Positions 1-9,563 are shown, counted from the first letter of the stretch. The stretch is DNA of 64,000 nucleotides from Scytonema sp035967975 (GCA_035967975.1 JAWQFQ010000022.1:1-64000); one strand, 5' to 3'. The notes: a model not told the origin generated them from the sequence alone. Numbers and translations: made by a program.

Positions 1-3000
1 GGTGTGGGGTGTGGGGTGGAGGAATTGGGGCGTAGGGTACTGGCGTATTTGCTTTCTAGATAATCTGTTAGGTCGTTGGGTGTTTGATACTCGAACAGGA
101 CTGTGGGAGGTATATCTGTACTAAGAGCTTCGCTCAGTTCTCTGACAGCTTCGATCGCACCAACGGAATCGAGTCCTAGTTCGTCAAAAGTGCGGTGTCC
201 TTCTACCTGGTCTTTCGGGATAGAAAGATACTTGTATAAGATATCCTTAATTAAAGGACGTATATTTTGAGGTTGAGGAGTCGGGATATTTGTGACGACA
301 GGTTGTGTGAGCGATGTCTTGGGTTTTGCGGGTGTGCTGTTCTTAATGAGGTCTATAATGTGAATGACTGGGTCGCTCTCACTAGACGCAGCTGTGATGA
401 AAGCATTAACAGCGTCTTCCGGTTCTAGTGTGTTCAACCCTTTCGCTTTCGCCACAGCAACCAGTGCTGCTCCACCTATGTTTGTCATCCCCTTGTCGCG
501 CCATAGGGAGAAGTTGACCGCAAGCGATCGCCCTGGTGCTCCCCGTTGCGATCGGTAAGTTGCATAACTATCAAGGAAAACATTAGCAGCTGCATAATCT
601 CCTAAGTTAGCTCCCCATTCTGTTTTTGACGCAGCAGCGGAGGATGTGACAATGAAGAATTTTAGGGGTTCATTTTGTGTCAGATTATCTAGCAGGATAG
701 TTCCTTGAACTTTAGGAGCTAAGACTCGTCTCACCTTATCAGGTGTCTTTTGCAGGAGTTTGAATGTATGGTTATCTTGAACACCTGCGGCGTGGATAAC
801 TCCGTGTAAATTCCCGAAACGGTTGCGGATGTTTTCCATTAAACTGTGCATACCGTCTACATCAGTAACATCCACAGCTTGGTACATGACAGTAGCACCT
901 AATTGCTCCAATTGCTCGATAGCTTGGATACGCTGTTTTGTTGCGGAATCATTTGCAGAATCACCCCATTGTTCTCTGGGAGGAAGTGGATGTCTTCCAG
1001 TCAATACAAGGTTAATAGGTGCTTGACGAGCTAAGGATATGGCAATTTCTATACCTACAGCACTCGTTCCCCCAGTAATCAGACAGGTTTCTCCTTGTTT
1101 GAGAAGAGGAGTATTATTTGATACGGGGAAAAGATTGATTTTTTGTAAACTCCGAACTAGCCGTTGTCCATTGCGTAAAGCTACAATACCTTCATCAGAA
1201 GGTTCTGTCTTCATTTGTTGGAATAAAGACTCAGCTAGTTTTTCTGGTGGTGTTCCTTTTGATATGATATCTACTACCTGGGTTTTGATGTGAGAATTTT
1301 CTTGATCTAGTATAAGAGCGAAGGTAGCAGCCATAGATTGATGCAAGCCACAAACAGTTTCATCTGTACGGGTTGCGTAGGCGTTTTGGGTGACTAAGAA
1401 TAAACGGACGGGGTGATGTGCGTAACCCTTTGCGAGTGCTTGTGCTGAAAACAGGACGCTGTAAACACTTTCATGTAGCAGTTTGTCGCTGTCTAATAAT
1501 TGTGTTACGGGTGCTTCCGAGTTGCTGTAGTTCCAAAGATGGATAAGAGCAGTGACTTTTAAACCATCTTCTTGAATAGATTGAAGGACTTTTTCGTAGT
1601 CGTCAGGTGATTCAGGATTGACGGTGAAATGACGATCGCTCGTTTTCTGGAAACTTGTACCAGGAGTCACAAAGTAGGTTGGATATTTGTCAGGAGCAAA
1701 CATTCCTCCTAAAGATTCACCAAGATTGTGGCGATCGCTTAATATCAAAATCGCCCCAGGGGTCATTTCTTCTGATGGAACTGGGGATTCTGGACGCCAT
1801 TGCCATTGATAGAATAACTCTGAAGAATTAACAACAGGATGAGCCACTTTTTCTTCAGCAAGACTCGGAAGAACGTTTTCCCCGAATTCCATAGGTGACC
1901 AAAAACTTTCGCGTTGGAAAGCATAGGTTGGTAGAGAGACTTTTCGTCTTGCGTAATCCCGGTCGAATCCCGACCAGTTGACTTCGACACCACGAATGTA
2001 TATTGATTTTAAACTCTCAAGTAAAAATTGCCAATCTGGCTGTCCTTTCTTGAGTGAGGGTAGCCAAACTCCTGTCCCTTCGCTTAAGCATCGTCGTCCC
2101 ATTCCTGAGAGTGTTGGAGATGGTCCTATCTCAACAAAAACTTCATAGCCCTGCTGATGGAGTGTCTTGATACCTGTATAAAATCTCACTGCTCCTCGCA
2201 GATGGCGACGCCAGTAACTTGGTGCTGTCACCTCTTCTGGTGCGATCGCTTCTCCAGTCAAGTTAGAAATCAAAGGAATTTGTGGAGCAGAATATTTTAT
2301 CTGAGTCGCAGTCTGCTCGAATTCATCAAGTATTGGTTCCATTAAGGGAGAGTGGAAGGCGTGAGACACATTCAATTGTGTAACTTTGATACCTTCCGAC
2401 GCCATTTGTTGAACTACCGCCTGTACTGACTCCCGTGTACCGGAAATTACAATATTCTCGGAACCGTTGATTCCAGCGATAGAAAGCTGTCCTGCGTAGG
2501 GCGCGATCGCCGCTGTCACCCGTTCTTCTGTGGTAAACAACACCGCCATTTCACCACCAGCGGGTAAACTCTGCATCAACTGAGCGCGTTTAGCAATCAA
2601 TTTGATACCATCTTCCAAGCTGAACACACCTGCAATACAAGCAGCAACGTACTCTCCTAAACTATGACCCATAACAGCTTGAGGTTTGATACCCCATGAC
2701 AGCCATAATTGTGCTAAAGCATATTCTAGAGCAAAAAGTGCAGGTTGGGTGTAAGCTGTTTGGTCGAGGGGTGAATCTGTTCCTGGTTCGGGATACAGGA
2801 CTTCTAATAGTGGCTTTTCAAGGTAAGGACGCAGTAGCTCATCGCAACGATCTAAAGCTTCGCGGAAAGTTGGTTGGGTATCGTAAAGCTGGCGTCCCAT
2901 CCCAATATACTGAGAACCTTGACCAGTAAATAAGAACGCAATTTTAGGCTGTTTCTTACCACGGACTTGACCAAAAGTCACCCCGGAGGTTTCTTTATTT

Positions 3001-4526
3001 GTAGCAAAAGCGCTCAATTTTGAGTGTAGTGTATCAGTAGAATCTACAGTCAGGGCGAGACGGTGAGCAAAGTGCGATCGCCCAGTATTTGCGGTGAAGC
3101 AGATATCTGTCAGTGACACCCCCGGATTCTTTGCTAAGAACGCCTCATAACGACTCGCTAAGTCTACTAAAGCATTTTCCGTTTTCGCTGATAGAGTCAG
3201 AATATGTAGAGGACGTTCTATATAATTAGCGACTGTAGAGTTAGGAAGTGCTTCTTGCAATACCACATGGGCGTTAGTTCCCCCCAAACCAAAGGAACTG
3301 ACTCCAGCTAGTCCTACACTGGGGCGATCGGACCAATGACTTAAGGTTTGCTGAACTTGTAAGGGGAGGGTATCAAAAGGAATATGAGGATTGGGTTCTT
3401 GGAAATGGAGATTTGGTGGAATTTGTTGGTTTTTGAGAGATAGAGCTACTTTGATGAGAGCAGCAATTCCAGCCGCTCCCTCCAAATGTCCGATGTTCGT
3501 CTTCACCGAACCAATCACACAAGGACTCTCAGCGGAACGACCAATACCAATAACTGAGCCCAAAGCTTTAGCTTCAATGGGGTCACCCAACAACGTCCCG
3601 GTACCGTGGGTTTCGACATATTGAACTTGACCCGGAGAAACTGTAGAGTTTTGGTAAACTTCCCGCAGCAAAGATTCCTGCGCCCATTGAGAAGGAGCGG
3701 TGACACCATTTGTTAATCCATCATGGTTAACTGCGCTACCTCGGATAACAGCATAAATGCGATCGCCATCATTCAGAGCTTGTGAGAGTCGCTTGAGAAC
3801 GACAACCCCAACACCTTCACCCCGAACAATACCATTAGCACGAGAATCAAAGCTTTTGCAACGACCATCAGAAGCTGTCAGCCCAGCTTTAGTATAAAAT
3901 ATACTTACTCCCGGTTCAAGGATAAGATTGACACCAGAAGCCAATGCGAGGTTAGACTCTCCTCGTCGCAAGCTTTCACAAGCCAGATGGACTGCGACAA
4001 GTGAAGAAGAACAGCCTGTGTCAATAGCCATACTTGGTCCTTGGAAATTATATCTATAGGACAAGCGGTTGGCTGTCATAAAAAAGCCATTACCAGAACC
4101 AGTATAAGCATCAATAGCAGCTGGATTTCTCATCTGCAACTGAGCGTAATCATTCCACATGATACCAACAAATACACCAGTGCGCGAACCAGAGAGACGT
4201 TCTGGTGCAATCCCTGCGTCTTCCAAAGCCTCCCAAGATGTTTCCAGCAATAACCGTTGCTGGGGGTCCATAGCAGCTGCTTCCCGCTTGGGTGTTCCGA
4301 AAAAGTGAGCATCAAACTTATCTATCTCTTCTAGAAAACCACCCCAACGAGCATTCATTTTACCCGGTTCTTTAGGGTTTGGGTGGTAGAAAGCATGCAA
4401 ACTTGAACGTTCTGATGGAATTTCGGAGATTCCATCTACACCATCACGCAGTAGGTTCCAAAAAGCTTCTTTATCTTTTGCTTTGGGAAAACGACAACTC
4501 ATCCCGATAATTGCTATGGGTTCCAT
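1..4526 (-). CDS. Type I polyketide synthase, KS-AT-KR-ACP module (3' end outside window)
   Basis: Open without a stop from an ATG at 4526 (AGAGGA ribosome site upstream) to the window edge, about 1508 codons. Domains in order: ketosynthase with active Cys172 in DTGCSSS, His307 in HGTGT and a KTNIGHLE motif; acyltransferase with Ser622 in GHSLGEY and a HAFH motif near residue 722, which in this family points to malonyl-CoA; ketoreductase with GGTSAVG near 1147 and the Tyr of GDYAAAN near 1311; carrier domain with Ser1454 in LGLDSVG. The AT-KR linker has no dehydratase or enoylreductase motifs, so a beta-hydroxy product is expected. The KS begins at residue 1 with no docking helix. A Ser/Pro/Thr-rich linker follows the ACP at the edge, so either the protein ends just outside or another module follows. 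The upstream free ACP (4806-5060) is the likely donor of the starter chain. Confidence 0.95.
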   Translation of the reverse strand, partial: MEPIAIIGMSCRFPKAKDKEAFWNLLRDGVDGISEIPSERSSLHAFYHPNPKEPGKMNARWGGFLEEIDKFDAHFFGTPKREAAAMDPQQRLLLETSWEALEDAGIAPERLSGSRTGVFVGIMWNDYAQLQMRNPAAIDAYTGSGNGFFMTANRLSYRYNFQGPSMAIDTGCSSSLVAVHLACESLRRGESNLALASGVNLILEPGVSIFYTKAGLTASDGRCKSFDSRANGIVRGEGVGVVVLKRLSQALNDGDRIYAVIRGSAVNHDGLTNGVTAPSQWAQESLLREVYQNSTVSPGQVQYVETHGTGTLLGDPIEAKALGSVIGIGRSAESPCVIGSVKTNIGHLEGAAGIAALIKVALSLKNQQIPPNLHFQEPNPHIPFDTLPLQVQQTLSHWSDRPSVGLAGVSSFGLGGTNAHVVLQEALPNSTVANYIERPLHILTLSAKTENALVDLASRYEAFLAKNPGVSLTDICFTANTGRSHFAHRLALTVDSTDTLHSKLSAFATNKETSGVTFGQVRGKKQPKIAFLFTGQGSQYIGMGRQLYDTQPTFREALDRCDELLRPYLEKPLLEVLYPEPGTDSPLDQTAYTQPALFALEYALAQLWLSWGIKPQAVMGHSLGEYVAACIAGVFSLEDGIKLIAKRAQLMQSLPAGGEMAVLFTTEERVTAAIAPYAGQLSIAGINGSENIVISGTRESVQAVVQQMASEGIKVTQLNVSHAFHSPLMEPILDEFEQTATQIKYSAPQIPLISNLTGEAIAPEEVTAPSYWRRHLRGAVRFYTGIKTLHQQGYEVFVEIGPSPTLSGMGRRCLSEGTGVWLPSLKKGQPDWQFLLESLKSIYIRGVEVNWSGFDRDYARRKVSLPTYAFQRESFWSPMEFGENVLPSLAEEKVAHPVVNSSELFYQWQWRPESPVPSEEMTPGAILILSDRHNLGESLGGMFAPDKYPTYFVTPGTSFQKTSDRHFTVNPESPDDYEKVLQSIQEDGLKVTALIHLWNYSNSEAPVTQLLDSDKLLHESVYSVLFSAQALAKGYAHHPVRLFLVTQNAYATRTDETVCGLHQSMAATFALILDQENSHIKTQVVDIISKGTPPEKLAESLFQQMKTEPSDEGIVALRNGQRLVRSLQKINLFPVSNNTPLLKQGETCLITGGTSAVGIEIAISLARQAPINLVLTGRHPLPPREQWGDSANDSATKQRIQAIEQLEQLGATVMYQAVDVTDVDGMHSLMENIRNRFGNLHGVIHAAGVQDNHTFKLLQKTPDKVRRVLAPKVQGTILLDNLTQNEPLKFFIVTSSAAASKTEWGANLGDYAAANVFLDSYATYRSQRGAPGRSLAVNFSLWRDKGMTNIGGAALVAVAKAKGLNTLEPEDAVNAFITAASSESDPVIHIIDLIKNSTPAKPKTSLTQPVVTNIPTPQPQNIRPLIKDILYKYLSIPKDQVEGHRTFDELGLDSVGAIEAVRELSEALSTDIPPTVLFEYQTPNDLTDYLESKYASTLRPNSSTPHPT

Positions 4527-4584
4527 TTCTGTATAATCCTCTTTTGATACCGATCCCTATATTGATGAGTCCTAAATAAAATGT

Positions 4585-4652
4585 AAAAGTTAATAGCTAA
4601 TGGCTAATGGCTAATGGCTAATGGCTAATAGTTAATAGCTAATGGCTAATGG
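4585..4652. repeat. 7-bp tandem repeat tract (STRR), unit TAATGGC with variants
   Basis: About nine near-perfect copies of a heptamer (TAATGGC, with TAATAGT/TAATAGC variants) in the 279-bp gap between the free ACP and the PKS. Such short tandemly repeated heptamers are typical of filamentous cyanobacteria. No gene or clear terminator is seen in this gap, which fits co-transcription of ACP and PKS. Confidence 0.85.
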
Positions 4653-4805
4653 GGAAAAAGCGATTAGGGTTTTAGTAACTAAAATCTTTTTACAAATTAT
4701 TTGGGATTGCTATATGAATAATTTTTGAACTAGCACCAGAAACAGAGAGCGCAGAGAGAGGATATGATTGTGGAGTGGGTATTTCTCTTTGCGCCCCCTT
4801 ATTTG

Positions 4806-5060
4806 CTACGCGATGAGTTCTTTTAAATGATTCGCGAGTGCTTCTATGGTTGGGTAGTCCCATGCTAGAGTAGCAGATAGTTTTGTACCTAGCAGGTTCT
4901 CTAGATCGCCTGACAAGCTAACTGCTGTCATTGAATTGAGACCATAGCCAGCAAAGGGTTCTTGAATATCAATGTCATCTGGATTCAGTTCTAACTCTTC
5001 GGACACTTTGGAAATTAACCAAGCTTGAAGTTCTTCGGTGCTAAAGGTTTTAACTTGCAT
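4806..5060 (-). CDS. Free-standing acyl carrier protein (copy 1)
   Basis: 84 residues. A phosphopantetheine site is visible at Ser in GYGLNSMTAV, followed by the acidic helix expected of carrier proteins. The start is supported by GAGGAGT about 10 bases upstream. It lies 279 bp before the PKS on the same strand and probably hands it an acyl chain. It is nearly identical in protein to the ACP at 39477-39734 (differences mainly at the C-terminus and a few residues), while the DNA has many synonymous changes, indicating an older duplication held by selection. About 150 bp upstream is also shared with the other copy. FAAL-loaded ACPs of cyanobacterial lipopeptide and polyketide pathways look like this. 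The acyl substrate is inferred. Confidence 0.93.
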   Translation of the reverse strand: MQVKTFSTEELQAWLISKVSEELELNPDDIDIQEPFAGYGLNSMTAVSLSGDLENLLGTKLSATLAWDYPTIEALANHLKELIA

Positions 5061-5210
5061 TGTTATTTACTCCTCGAATAGAATAAGTATGGTCGAACAA
5101 ATTACATAGTTGAGACTGTTAGCGTTGCAGATTGCAACTATGAAATCGTGTTATCTCGATTTCAGCCTCTGTGGACTTATAGGGGGTGGGTTTGGAATTT
5201 ATGCATCAAT
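5061..5210 (-). repeat. Upstream part of a direct repeat shared with 39735-39880
   Basis: The sequence before ACP copy 1 (ribosome site, a GCCTCTGT segment, an ATAGGG..GTGGGTTTG segment and ATTTATGCAT) matches, with drift, the 3' flank of the acyl-CoA dehydrogenase gene that precedes ACP copy 2. Similarity stops where that dehydrogenase gene would begin. With the ACP gene this gives a direct repeat of about 0.4 kb around a 34-kb block. Confidence 0.6.
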
Positions 5211-5281
5211 GCTTTAGGCGATATTGGAGTTAAGCGATCGCCTGTCAATACTGCAAGGGATACAATAACTGAGGAGCCACC

Positions 5282-5310
5282 AAACCCGGTATCTTGGAGA
5301 TACCGGGTTT
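5282..5310. repeat. GAAACCCGG-type palindrome
   Basis: Perfect 13-bp arms (AAACCCGGTATCT and its complement) with a 3-bp loop. Same family as the elements at 9531, 13497, 17597 and 39402. It could fold in RNA, but there is no T-run, so this is a dispersed repeat rather than a demonstrated terminator. A half copy lies near 5370. Confidence 0.85.
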
Positions 5311-5394
5311 CTAATTGCTTATCTGAGTAGTATCAATACTTGTCGGTTCAGGGTCGCTGAGGCTTACCAAACCCGGTTTCTCTTTTTCGCTATC

Positions 5395-5564
5395 TAAGAG
5401 GATGTTTGAAAAGTGGTTGGCTGTAATTTTAAGCACTGGTTGATCCCCCCTAGCCCCCCTTAAAAAGCAGGGGAAATCTCTAACGGTCCCCCTTTTTAAG
5501 GGGGATTTAGGGGGATGTAAAATGTGCATGCTACTGACGAGAAGACTTTTAAAACATCCTCTTA
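5395..5564. mobile_element. MITE-like element, copy 1 (about 170 bp)
   Basis: Terminal inverted repeats TAAGAGGATGTTTGAAAAGT and its imperfect complement at the right end. The inside carries GGTTGGCTG, a C-tract (CCCCCCTAGCCCCCCTT) and its G-rich partner, then ATGTGCATGCTACTGA. The same structure occurs at 41791-41958 and 47533-47701. There is no coding capacity, so a transposase elsewhere would be needed. The edges suggest a TTA/TAA target. Confidence 0.8.
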
Positions 5565-6043
5565 GGATGGCTGACTAGAGCACGGGCGATCGCACCCCAC
5601 AGGGTGTGGGATGTAGGGGCTTCGGTTGTTCGCCCTCTACAGTGTATTGCATCCAACCGAGAATCGGTGTAGAGCGATCGCAAAAGTTTTCGGTCTACTG
5701 AAGTTGTTTAAATAAGATTCTTTTCACAAATCATTTTTATTTAATAAGTTAAATTTATAGTTAACTCATAATTAATTTACACTTATCATTAAATAATTTA
5801 AATGTCTTAACTGTCTTAACTGTCCTTGCATTTTTATCCAGACTATTATATAAGAAATAGTGAGTGTAATATTATGCACTTCAAAAAACTCTAATACATC
5901 GTTCAAGCTTAAGTATTAATACTGTCAATTATTCTTTAAAATTTGTAATTATTATTACATAACATTCAACGATGATCGGAGTGAATGCGAACAGTTGAAG
6001 GAAGGTTAATCATTATTTTTCAAGACATATCGGAAGGTTTTAT
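5565..6043. other. Intergenic region before the glutamine-synthetase-like gene
   Basis: No supportable gene. The first 130 bp contain HIP1-like sites and a dispersed GTAGGGGC..GTTCGCCCTCTAC segment that recurs near 46680. From about 5700 the DNA is very AT-rich and resembles a long promoter leader for the gene at 6044. Confidence 0.6.
5945..5958 (+). promoter_or_regulatory. Possible NtcA binding site (GTA-N8-TAC)
   Basis: A perfect GTA-N8-TAC palindrome lies 86 bp upstream of a glutamine-synthetase-family gene, where nitrogen control would make sense. A clear -10 box at the usual 22-bp distance is not seen. The motif is short and around a dozen chance matches are expected in 64 kb, so this rests mostly on context. 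Confidence 0.35.
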
Positions 6044-7534
6044 ATGAAAAAAGCTGGATTTATTGAGCGACATAATTTGTGGACAGAACATCAAAAAGAA
6101 GAGTCTCAAAAGATTAAAGCCCTTGTCAAAGAACATAACCTATTGCTCATTCGCACTGCTTGGTCAGATCAACATGGCATTGTTCGCAGTAAGTCGCTTT
6201 TGCCCCAAGCGTTTTTCAGTGCTTTGGAAAATGGGATGCAAATTAGCACAGGTACATTTTTATTAGATACTGGGAGTGAGTTTGTATTTAACCCTTTTAT
6301 GAGTGGTAGTGGCTTAGAAATGCCTGAAATGACAGGTGCGCCAAATCTCGTGATTGTTCCTGACCCTCATACTTTCCGAATTGTGCCTTGGGCAAAACGG
6401 ACTGGCTTGATTCTTTGCGACGAATACTTTCAAAATGGTCAAGCAATGCCTCTTTCGAGTCGAGGCATTTTACATCAATCTTTGGCAGAGTTGCACCAAA
6501 GAGGATTAGAGCATATTGTTGGATTGGAAGTTGAGTGGTATCTGGCAAAGTTGTCAGATCCAATCATACAACTTACCGATGTTGGTACTTTTGGAAAACC
6601 TGGCCAACCCCTTAAAGTTAGCGCTATTGAGCAAAGCTTTCAATATTTGTTGGAATCGCATAATCCTCAGATTCACGACTTACTGCTGATTCTGGCAGAA
6701 AACCTAGTTGAAATGGGATTGCCTTTAAGAAGTGTGGAAAATGAAGGGGGTGCTGGTCAATTTGAATTTACCTTTGACCCGATGCCTGCATTGCAAGCTG
6801 CCGATACAATGATGATGTTCCGAATGGCCACGAAACGAATCTGCCGTCAACAAGGTTACATCGCATCGTTTATGTCTCGTCATGCACTACAAGGTTCTTG
6901 TTCCAATGGCTGGCACCTGCACCAATCCCTGATCGACCGAACTACAAGCGAGAATGTTTTCACTCCTACGAACCCCAACGCTATTATATCAGATTTAGGT
7001 AAGCATTTTGTTGGTGGAATTCTTAAACACGCCCATGCTGCTTGTGTTTTCACAAACCCGACCATTAACGGCTATAAAAGATTTAGACCATTCTCCTTGG
7101 CTCCTGACCGCATAGGATGGGGATTGGAAAACCGAGGGGTCATGATTAGACTACAAGGCGGTTTTGATGACCCCAGCACTCGTATTGAAAACCGAGTTGG
7201 TGAACCAGCAGCAAACCCCTATCTTTACATAGCATCACAATTAATTTGTGGGTTGGATGGGATAGATTGCCAGATTGATCCAGGTTCTCCAACAGAAGAA
7301 CCTTATACTACAGAAAATCCAGCCTTACCTCAAACTTTGGTAGAAGCCATTTCATATCTGAGTCAAAGTACACTTTTTCGCCAAAAAATGGGAGAGCAAT
7401 TTATTAACTTCATTATTAAAATGAAACAGAGTGAAATTAACCGCTTTTTGGAAGCTGTGGCTGACCAGTCTCCAGAGGAATATTTAAAGCAAGTCACTGA
7501 CTGGGAGCAAAGAGAATATTTTGAATTATTTTAA
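6044..7534 (+). CDS. Glutamine synthetase family protein (gamma-glutamyl-amine ligase type)
   Basis: 496 residues, within the range of GlnA/GlnT/PuuA relatives. Visible family signatures are the N-terminal SDQHGIVRSKSLLP, the metal-binding GLEVEW, NEGGAGQFEF, the SNGWHLHQSL ATP/glutamate segment, NGYKRFRP, and RIENRVGEPAANPYL. The family makes a gamma-glutamyl bond between glutamate and ammonia, polyamines or aryl amines using ATP. The divergence from housekeeping GlnA suggests an amine other than ammonia (inference). It stands alone on the plus strand with an AT-rich leader and a possible NtcA box. A stem-loop follows the stop. A MATE exporter lies 359 bp downstream. It may conjugate or detoxify an amine made by the neighbouring cluster, which is speculative. 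Confidence 0.88.
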   Translation: MKKAGFIERHNLWTEHQKEESQKIKALVKEHNLLLIRTAWSDQHGIVRSKSLLPQAFFSALENGMQISTGTFLLDTGSEFVFNPFMSGSGLEMPEMTGAPNLVIVPDPHTFRIVPWAKRTGLILCDEYFQNGQAMPLSSRGILHQSLAELHQRGLEHIVGLEVEWYLAKLSDPIIQLTDVGTFGKPGQPLKVSAIEQSFQYLLESHNPQIHDLLLILAENLVEMGLPLRSVENEGGAGQFEFTFDPMPALQAADTMMMFRMATKRICRQQGYIASFMSRHALQGSCSNGWHLHQSLIDRTTSENVFTPTNPNAIISDLGKHFVGGILKHAHAACVFTNPTINGYKRFRPFSLAPDRIGWGLENRGVMIRLQGGFDDPSTRIENRVGEPAANPYLYIASQLICGLDGIDCQIDPGSPTEEPYTTENPALPQTLVEAISYLSQSTLFRQKMGEQFINFIIKMKQSEINRFLEAVADQSPEEYLKQVTDWEQREYFELF

Positions 7535-7596
7535 ATCTTTGAGAATCAGTACAATGTCTGTTGTATACGAAAACAACAAGATACTGTAATAATATC

Positions 7597-7616
7597 AAAA
7601 GCCTTTCTAGGCTTTT
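7597..7616 (+). terminator. Stem-loop after the GS-like gene
   Basis: AAAAGCCT and AGGCTTTT form an 8-bp perfect stem around TTTC; the stem itself ends in four T. It is placed 63 bp after the stop of the ligase gene and probably serves as its terminator. Confidence 0.5.
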
Positions 7617-7767
7617 AGCTCAAAATCAAATCCCTATTTTTCAACCATCGTGTGATTTTGCCGTATTTTTGTGATATATCATTTTGCTCAAGGTATTGGT
7701 TGAGAAATCGGCTTTCTAATTGTCGCGCTTCCCTTGCAGTATTGACTACAATCTTGGCAATTCATGG
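7615..7767 (-). pseudogene. Short decayed coding remnant
   Basis: An open frame without a start codon reads as a charged, helical C-terminal piece (AREARQLESRFLNQY, then EQNDISQKYGKITRW) ending in TAA at 7615. Codon use and residue make-up look protein-like, but nothing upstream continues it. It is most likely a remnant of an unknown gene. The family is not recognised. Confidence 0.3.
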
Positions 7768-7892
7768 AGAGCAAGCAAAAGGGAAGAAGCTGGATATATT
7801 TGTCACAGCTCATAATTAACGATCGCCGAAGCGACGACTCACTAGTTAGAATACCAGTGTAGAATTATTTACAGTTTGCTTGCACTTCTTTC

Positions 7893-9248
7893 ATGAACAT
7901 CACTCTCCCAAACCAATACGACTTCCTTCCTCGCTTTTCGCGACTAGCATTCGTCAATGTGCTTTCCAACATCATGGAGCCTCTGGCTGGGACAATCAGT
8001 ATAGCGTTCTTGGGTCATCTGAGCAAAATCGATCATCTAGCAGGAGTGACTCTTTGTGCCACCCTATTTAGCGTAATATATTCGATTATCAGCTTTTTAC
8101 GGATGGGAATCACTGGAGTGACAGCGCAAGCGGTGGGACGGGATGACCATGAGGAGATGCTACTTGTTGGACTGCGAAATGGTTTGATTGCACTGGGTAT
8201 AGGCGGACTGTTTCTATTGTTGCAATATCCTCTGCAACAGTTATGGTTTGGCATCATGAGTGCGACTCCAGAAGTTAAGGCATCAGGTATTGACTATTTC
8301 TATGCCCGAATCTGGGGAGCGCCTGCGGTTGTCCTCAATTTAGTGATAATCGGGTGGTTTCTCGGACGGGAGATGAGTGGCTGTGTATTGCTGATGTCGA
8401 TGGTGTGTAATGTGGCTAATATTGCGTTTGATTACCTGTTTATTGTCCATTGGGACTGGGCAAGCACGGGGGCTGGTTGTTCCCAGACAATAAGCCAGTA
8501 TCTCATGTTAGTGGTAGGCATAACTTTAGCAAGTCTTAAAACTGACTGGAAGGACGCTCCACATGCAGTCAAAAAGTTTTGGAATGCTAATGCTTTTAAA
8601 GCGGCTTTGACCCTCAATAGTAATCTCTTCATTAGGTCTTCAGCTAATGTGTTTGTCTGGACCGTTTTCACGGCTCTGAGTTCTACAATGGGGACAACTG
8701 TCTTGGCTGAAAATGCCTTACTCTTACAAATACTCTTGATTTCCGTCTACATTTTTGAGGGAATAGGATTTGCTGCGGAGACTTTGAGCGGAAAGTTTAA
8801 AGGACAACAAGCAAATGAGCGGTTATTACCCGTATTGCAAGTAACGGTAGGAAGCAGCTTACAGTTAGGACTAATTATTGCCCTAGTGTGTATCCTGTTT
8901 CCTGAGACAGTTTTTGGGTTATTAACCAATCACAACGAGGTAACTTCGCTTATTAAAAACTATCTTCCTTGGCTATTCTTCGTGCTGGAATTGTTGTCAG
9001 TTTCTCTGATACTAGATGGCTACTTTGCGGGTTTAGCCTTAGGGGTAGAAATACGCAACGCCTCATTAAGCGGAGCGATGTTGGGATTTTTACCCCTAGC
9101 GCTCGTGGCATGGTATTATCATGACAATTATATTTTATGGTTTGCTGTGTCAGTGTCAATGGTAACAAAATTAATAGTGCTTGGGGTACAGGTGCAAAAG
9201 ACATTGAAGGATCAACCAGATGTTTTTACAGGCGAGTCTTCTGTCTAA
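7893..9248 (+). CDS. MATE family efflux transporter
   Basis: 451 residues, about twelve hydrophobic segments in two similar halves, as in the multidrug and toxin extrusion family (DinF/NorM-like). The N-terminal half carries the typical MEPLAGTISIAFLGHL and GITGVTAQAVGRDD stretches. It sits in the inner membrane and exports cationic or aromatic compounds using a Na+ or H+ gradient. The ATG at 7893 fits the usual N-terminus, though no strong ribosome site precedes it. It is followed by gene remnants and the TpsA genes. It could export the amide made by the upstream ligase or a product of the minus-strand cluster; this is inference from position only. Confidence 0.9.
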   Translation: MNITLPNQYDFLPRFSRLAFVNVLSNIMEPLAGTISIAFLGHLSKIDHLAGVTLCATLFSVIYSIISFLRMGITGVTAQAVGRDDHEEMLLVGLRNGLIALGIGGLFLLLQYPLQQLWFGIMSATPEVKASGIDYFYARIWGAPAVVLNLVIIGWFLGREMSGCVLLMSMVCNVANIAFDYLFIVHWDWASTGAGCSQTISQYLMLVVGITLASLKTDWKDAPHAVKKFWNANAFKAALTLNSNLFIRSSANVFVWTVFTALSSTMGTTVLAENALLLQILLISVYIFEGIGFAAETLSGKFKGQQANERLLPVLQVTVGSSLQLGLIIALVCILFPETVFGLLTNHNEVTSLIKNYLPWLFFVLELLSVSLILDGYFAGLALGVEIRNASLSGAMLGFLPLALVAWYYHDNYILWFAVSVSMVTKLIVLGVQVQKTLKDQPDVFTGESSV

Positions 9249-9249
9249 A

Positions 9250-9455
9250 TTACGCATAACGGATCTGGCGTATTGCTGGATCGTCAAAACCATTACTAAA
9301 TCCATTGCTTCAGCTAGCTTTTTATCAGCCTATCAAAAGTCTCACCAAACGCACCATCTTGAGACTCTCCCAAAATCTCGCACAATTCTGCACCCTGATT
9401 TTGCTGACGCCCTTGGCGCAACTCTTCAAAAGAGCGAAATACGTGGTTGGTGATT
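9250..9455 (-). pseudogene. Frameshifted small-gene remnant
   Basis: The minus strand reads VFRSFEELRQGRQQNQGAEL and continues through LGESQDGAFGETFDRLIKS to a stop. A shift of frame then continues as LAEAMDLVMVLTIQQYARS. The two pieces together look like one small protein broken by a frameshift and lacking its start. The family is not recognised. Confidence 0.3.
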
Positions 9456-9530
9456 CTTGTATACTAGTGCAAGAAATTATGTAGCAATCATAAACTATTT
9501 GTGAGAAGATACTGATCTCCAGTGAGCCTC

Positions 9531-9563
9531 AGAAACCCGGTATCTCAAAGATACCGGGTTTCT
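9531..9563. repeat. GAAACCCGG-type palindrome
   Basis: 15-bp perfect arms AGAAACCCGGTATCT and complement with a 3-bp loop. It lies in the leader of TpsA copy 1 and is repeated at the same place before copy 2, so it was duplicated with the gene. Confidence 0.85.

Noticed and set aside
364..3624. Several plus-strand open frames across the first 3.6 kb
   Set aside because: They lie opposite the PKS, have no ribosome sites and read as antisense of KS, AT and KR motifs.
4585..4652. Tandem repeat tracts as a CRISPR array (here and at 41677, 43940, 51939, 53049)
   Set aside because: Units are only 7 bp with no spacers and no cas genes; they are STRRs.
9220..9453. 77-codon plus-strand frame after the MATE gene
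   Set aside because: It overlaps the end of the MATE gene; the opposite strand has a better protein-like remnant.
9531..9563. GAAACCCGG palindromes as attachment sites or terminators
   Set aside because: No integrase gene and no T-runs; five scattered copies fit a dispersed repeat better.
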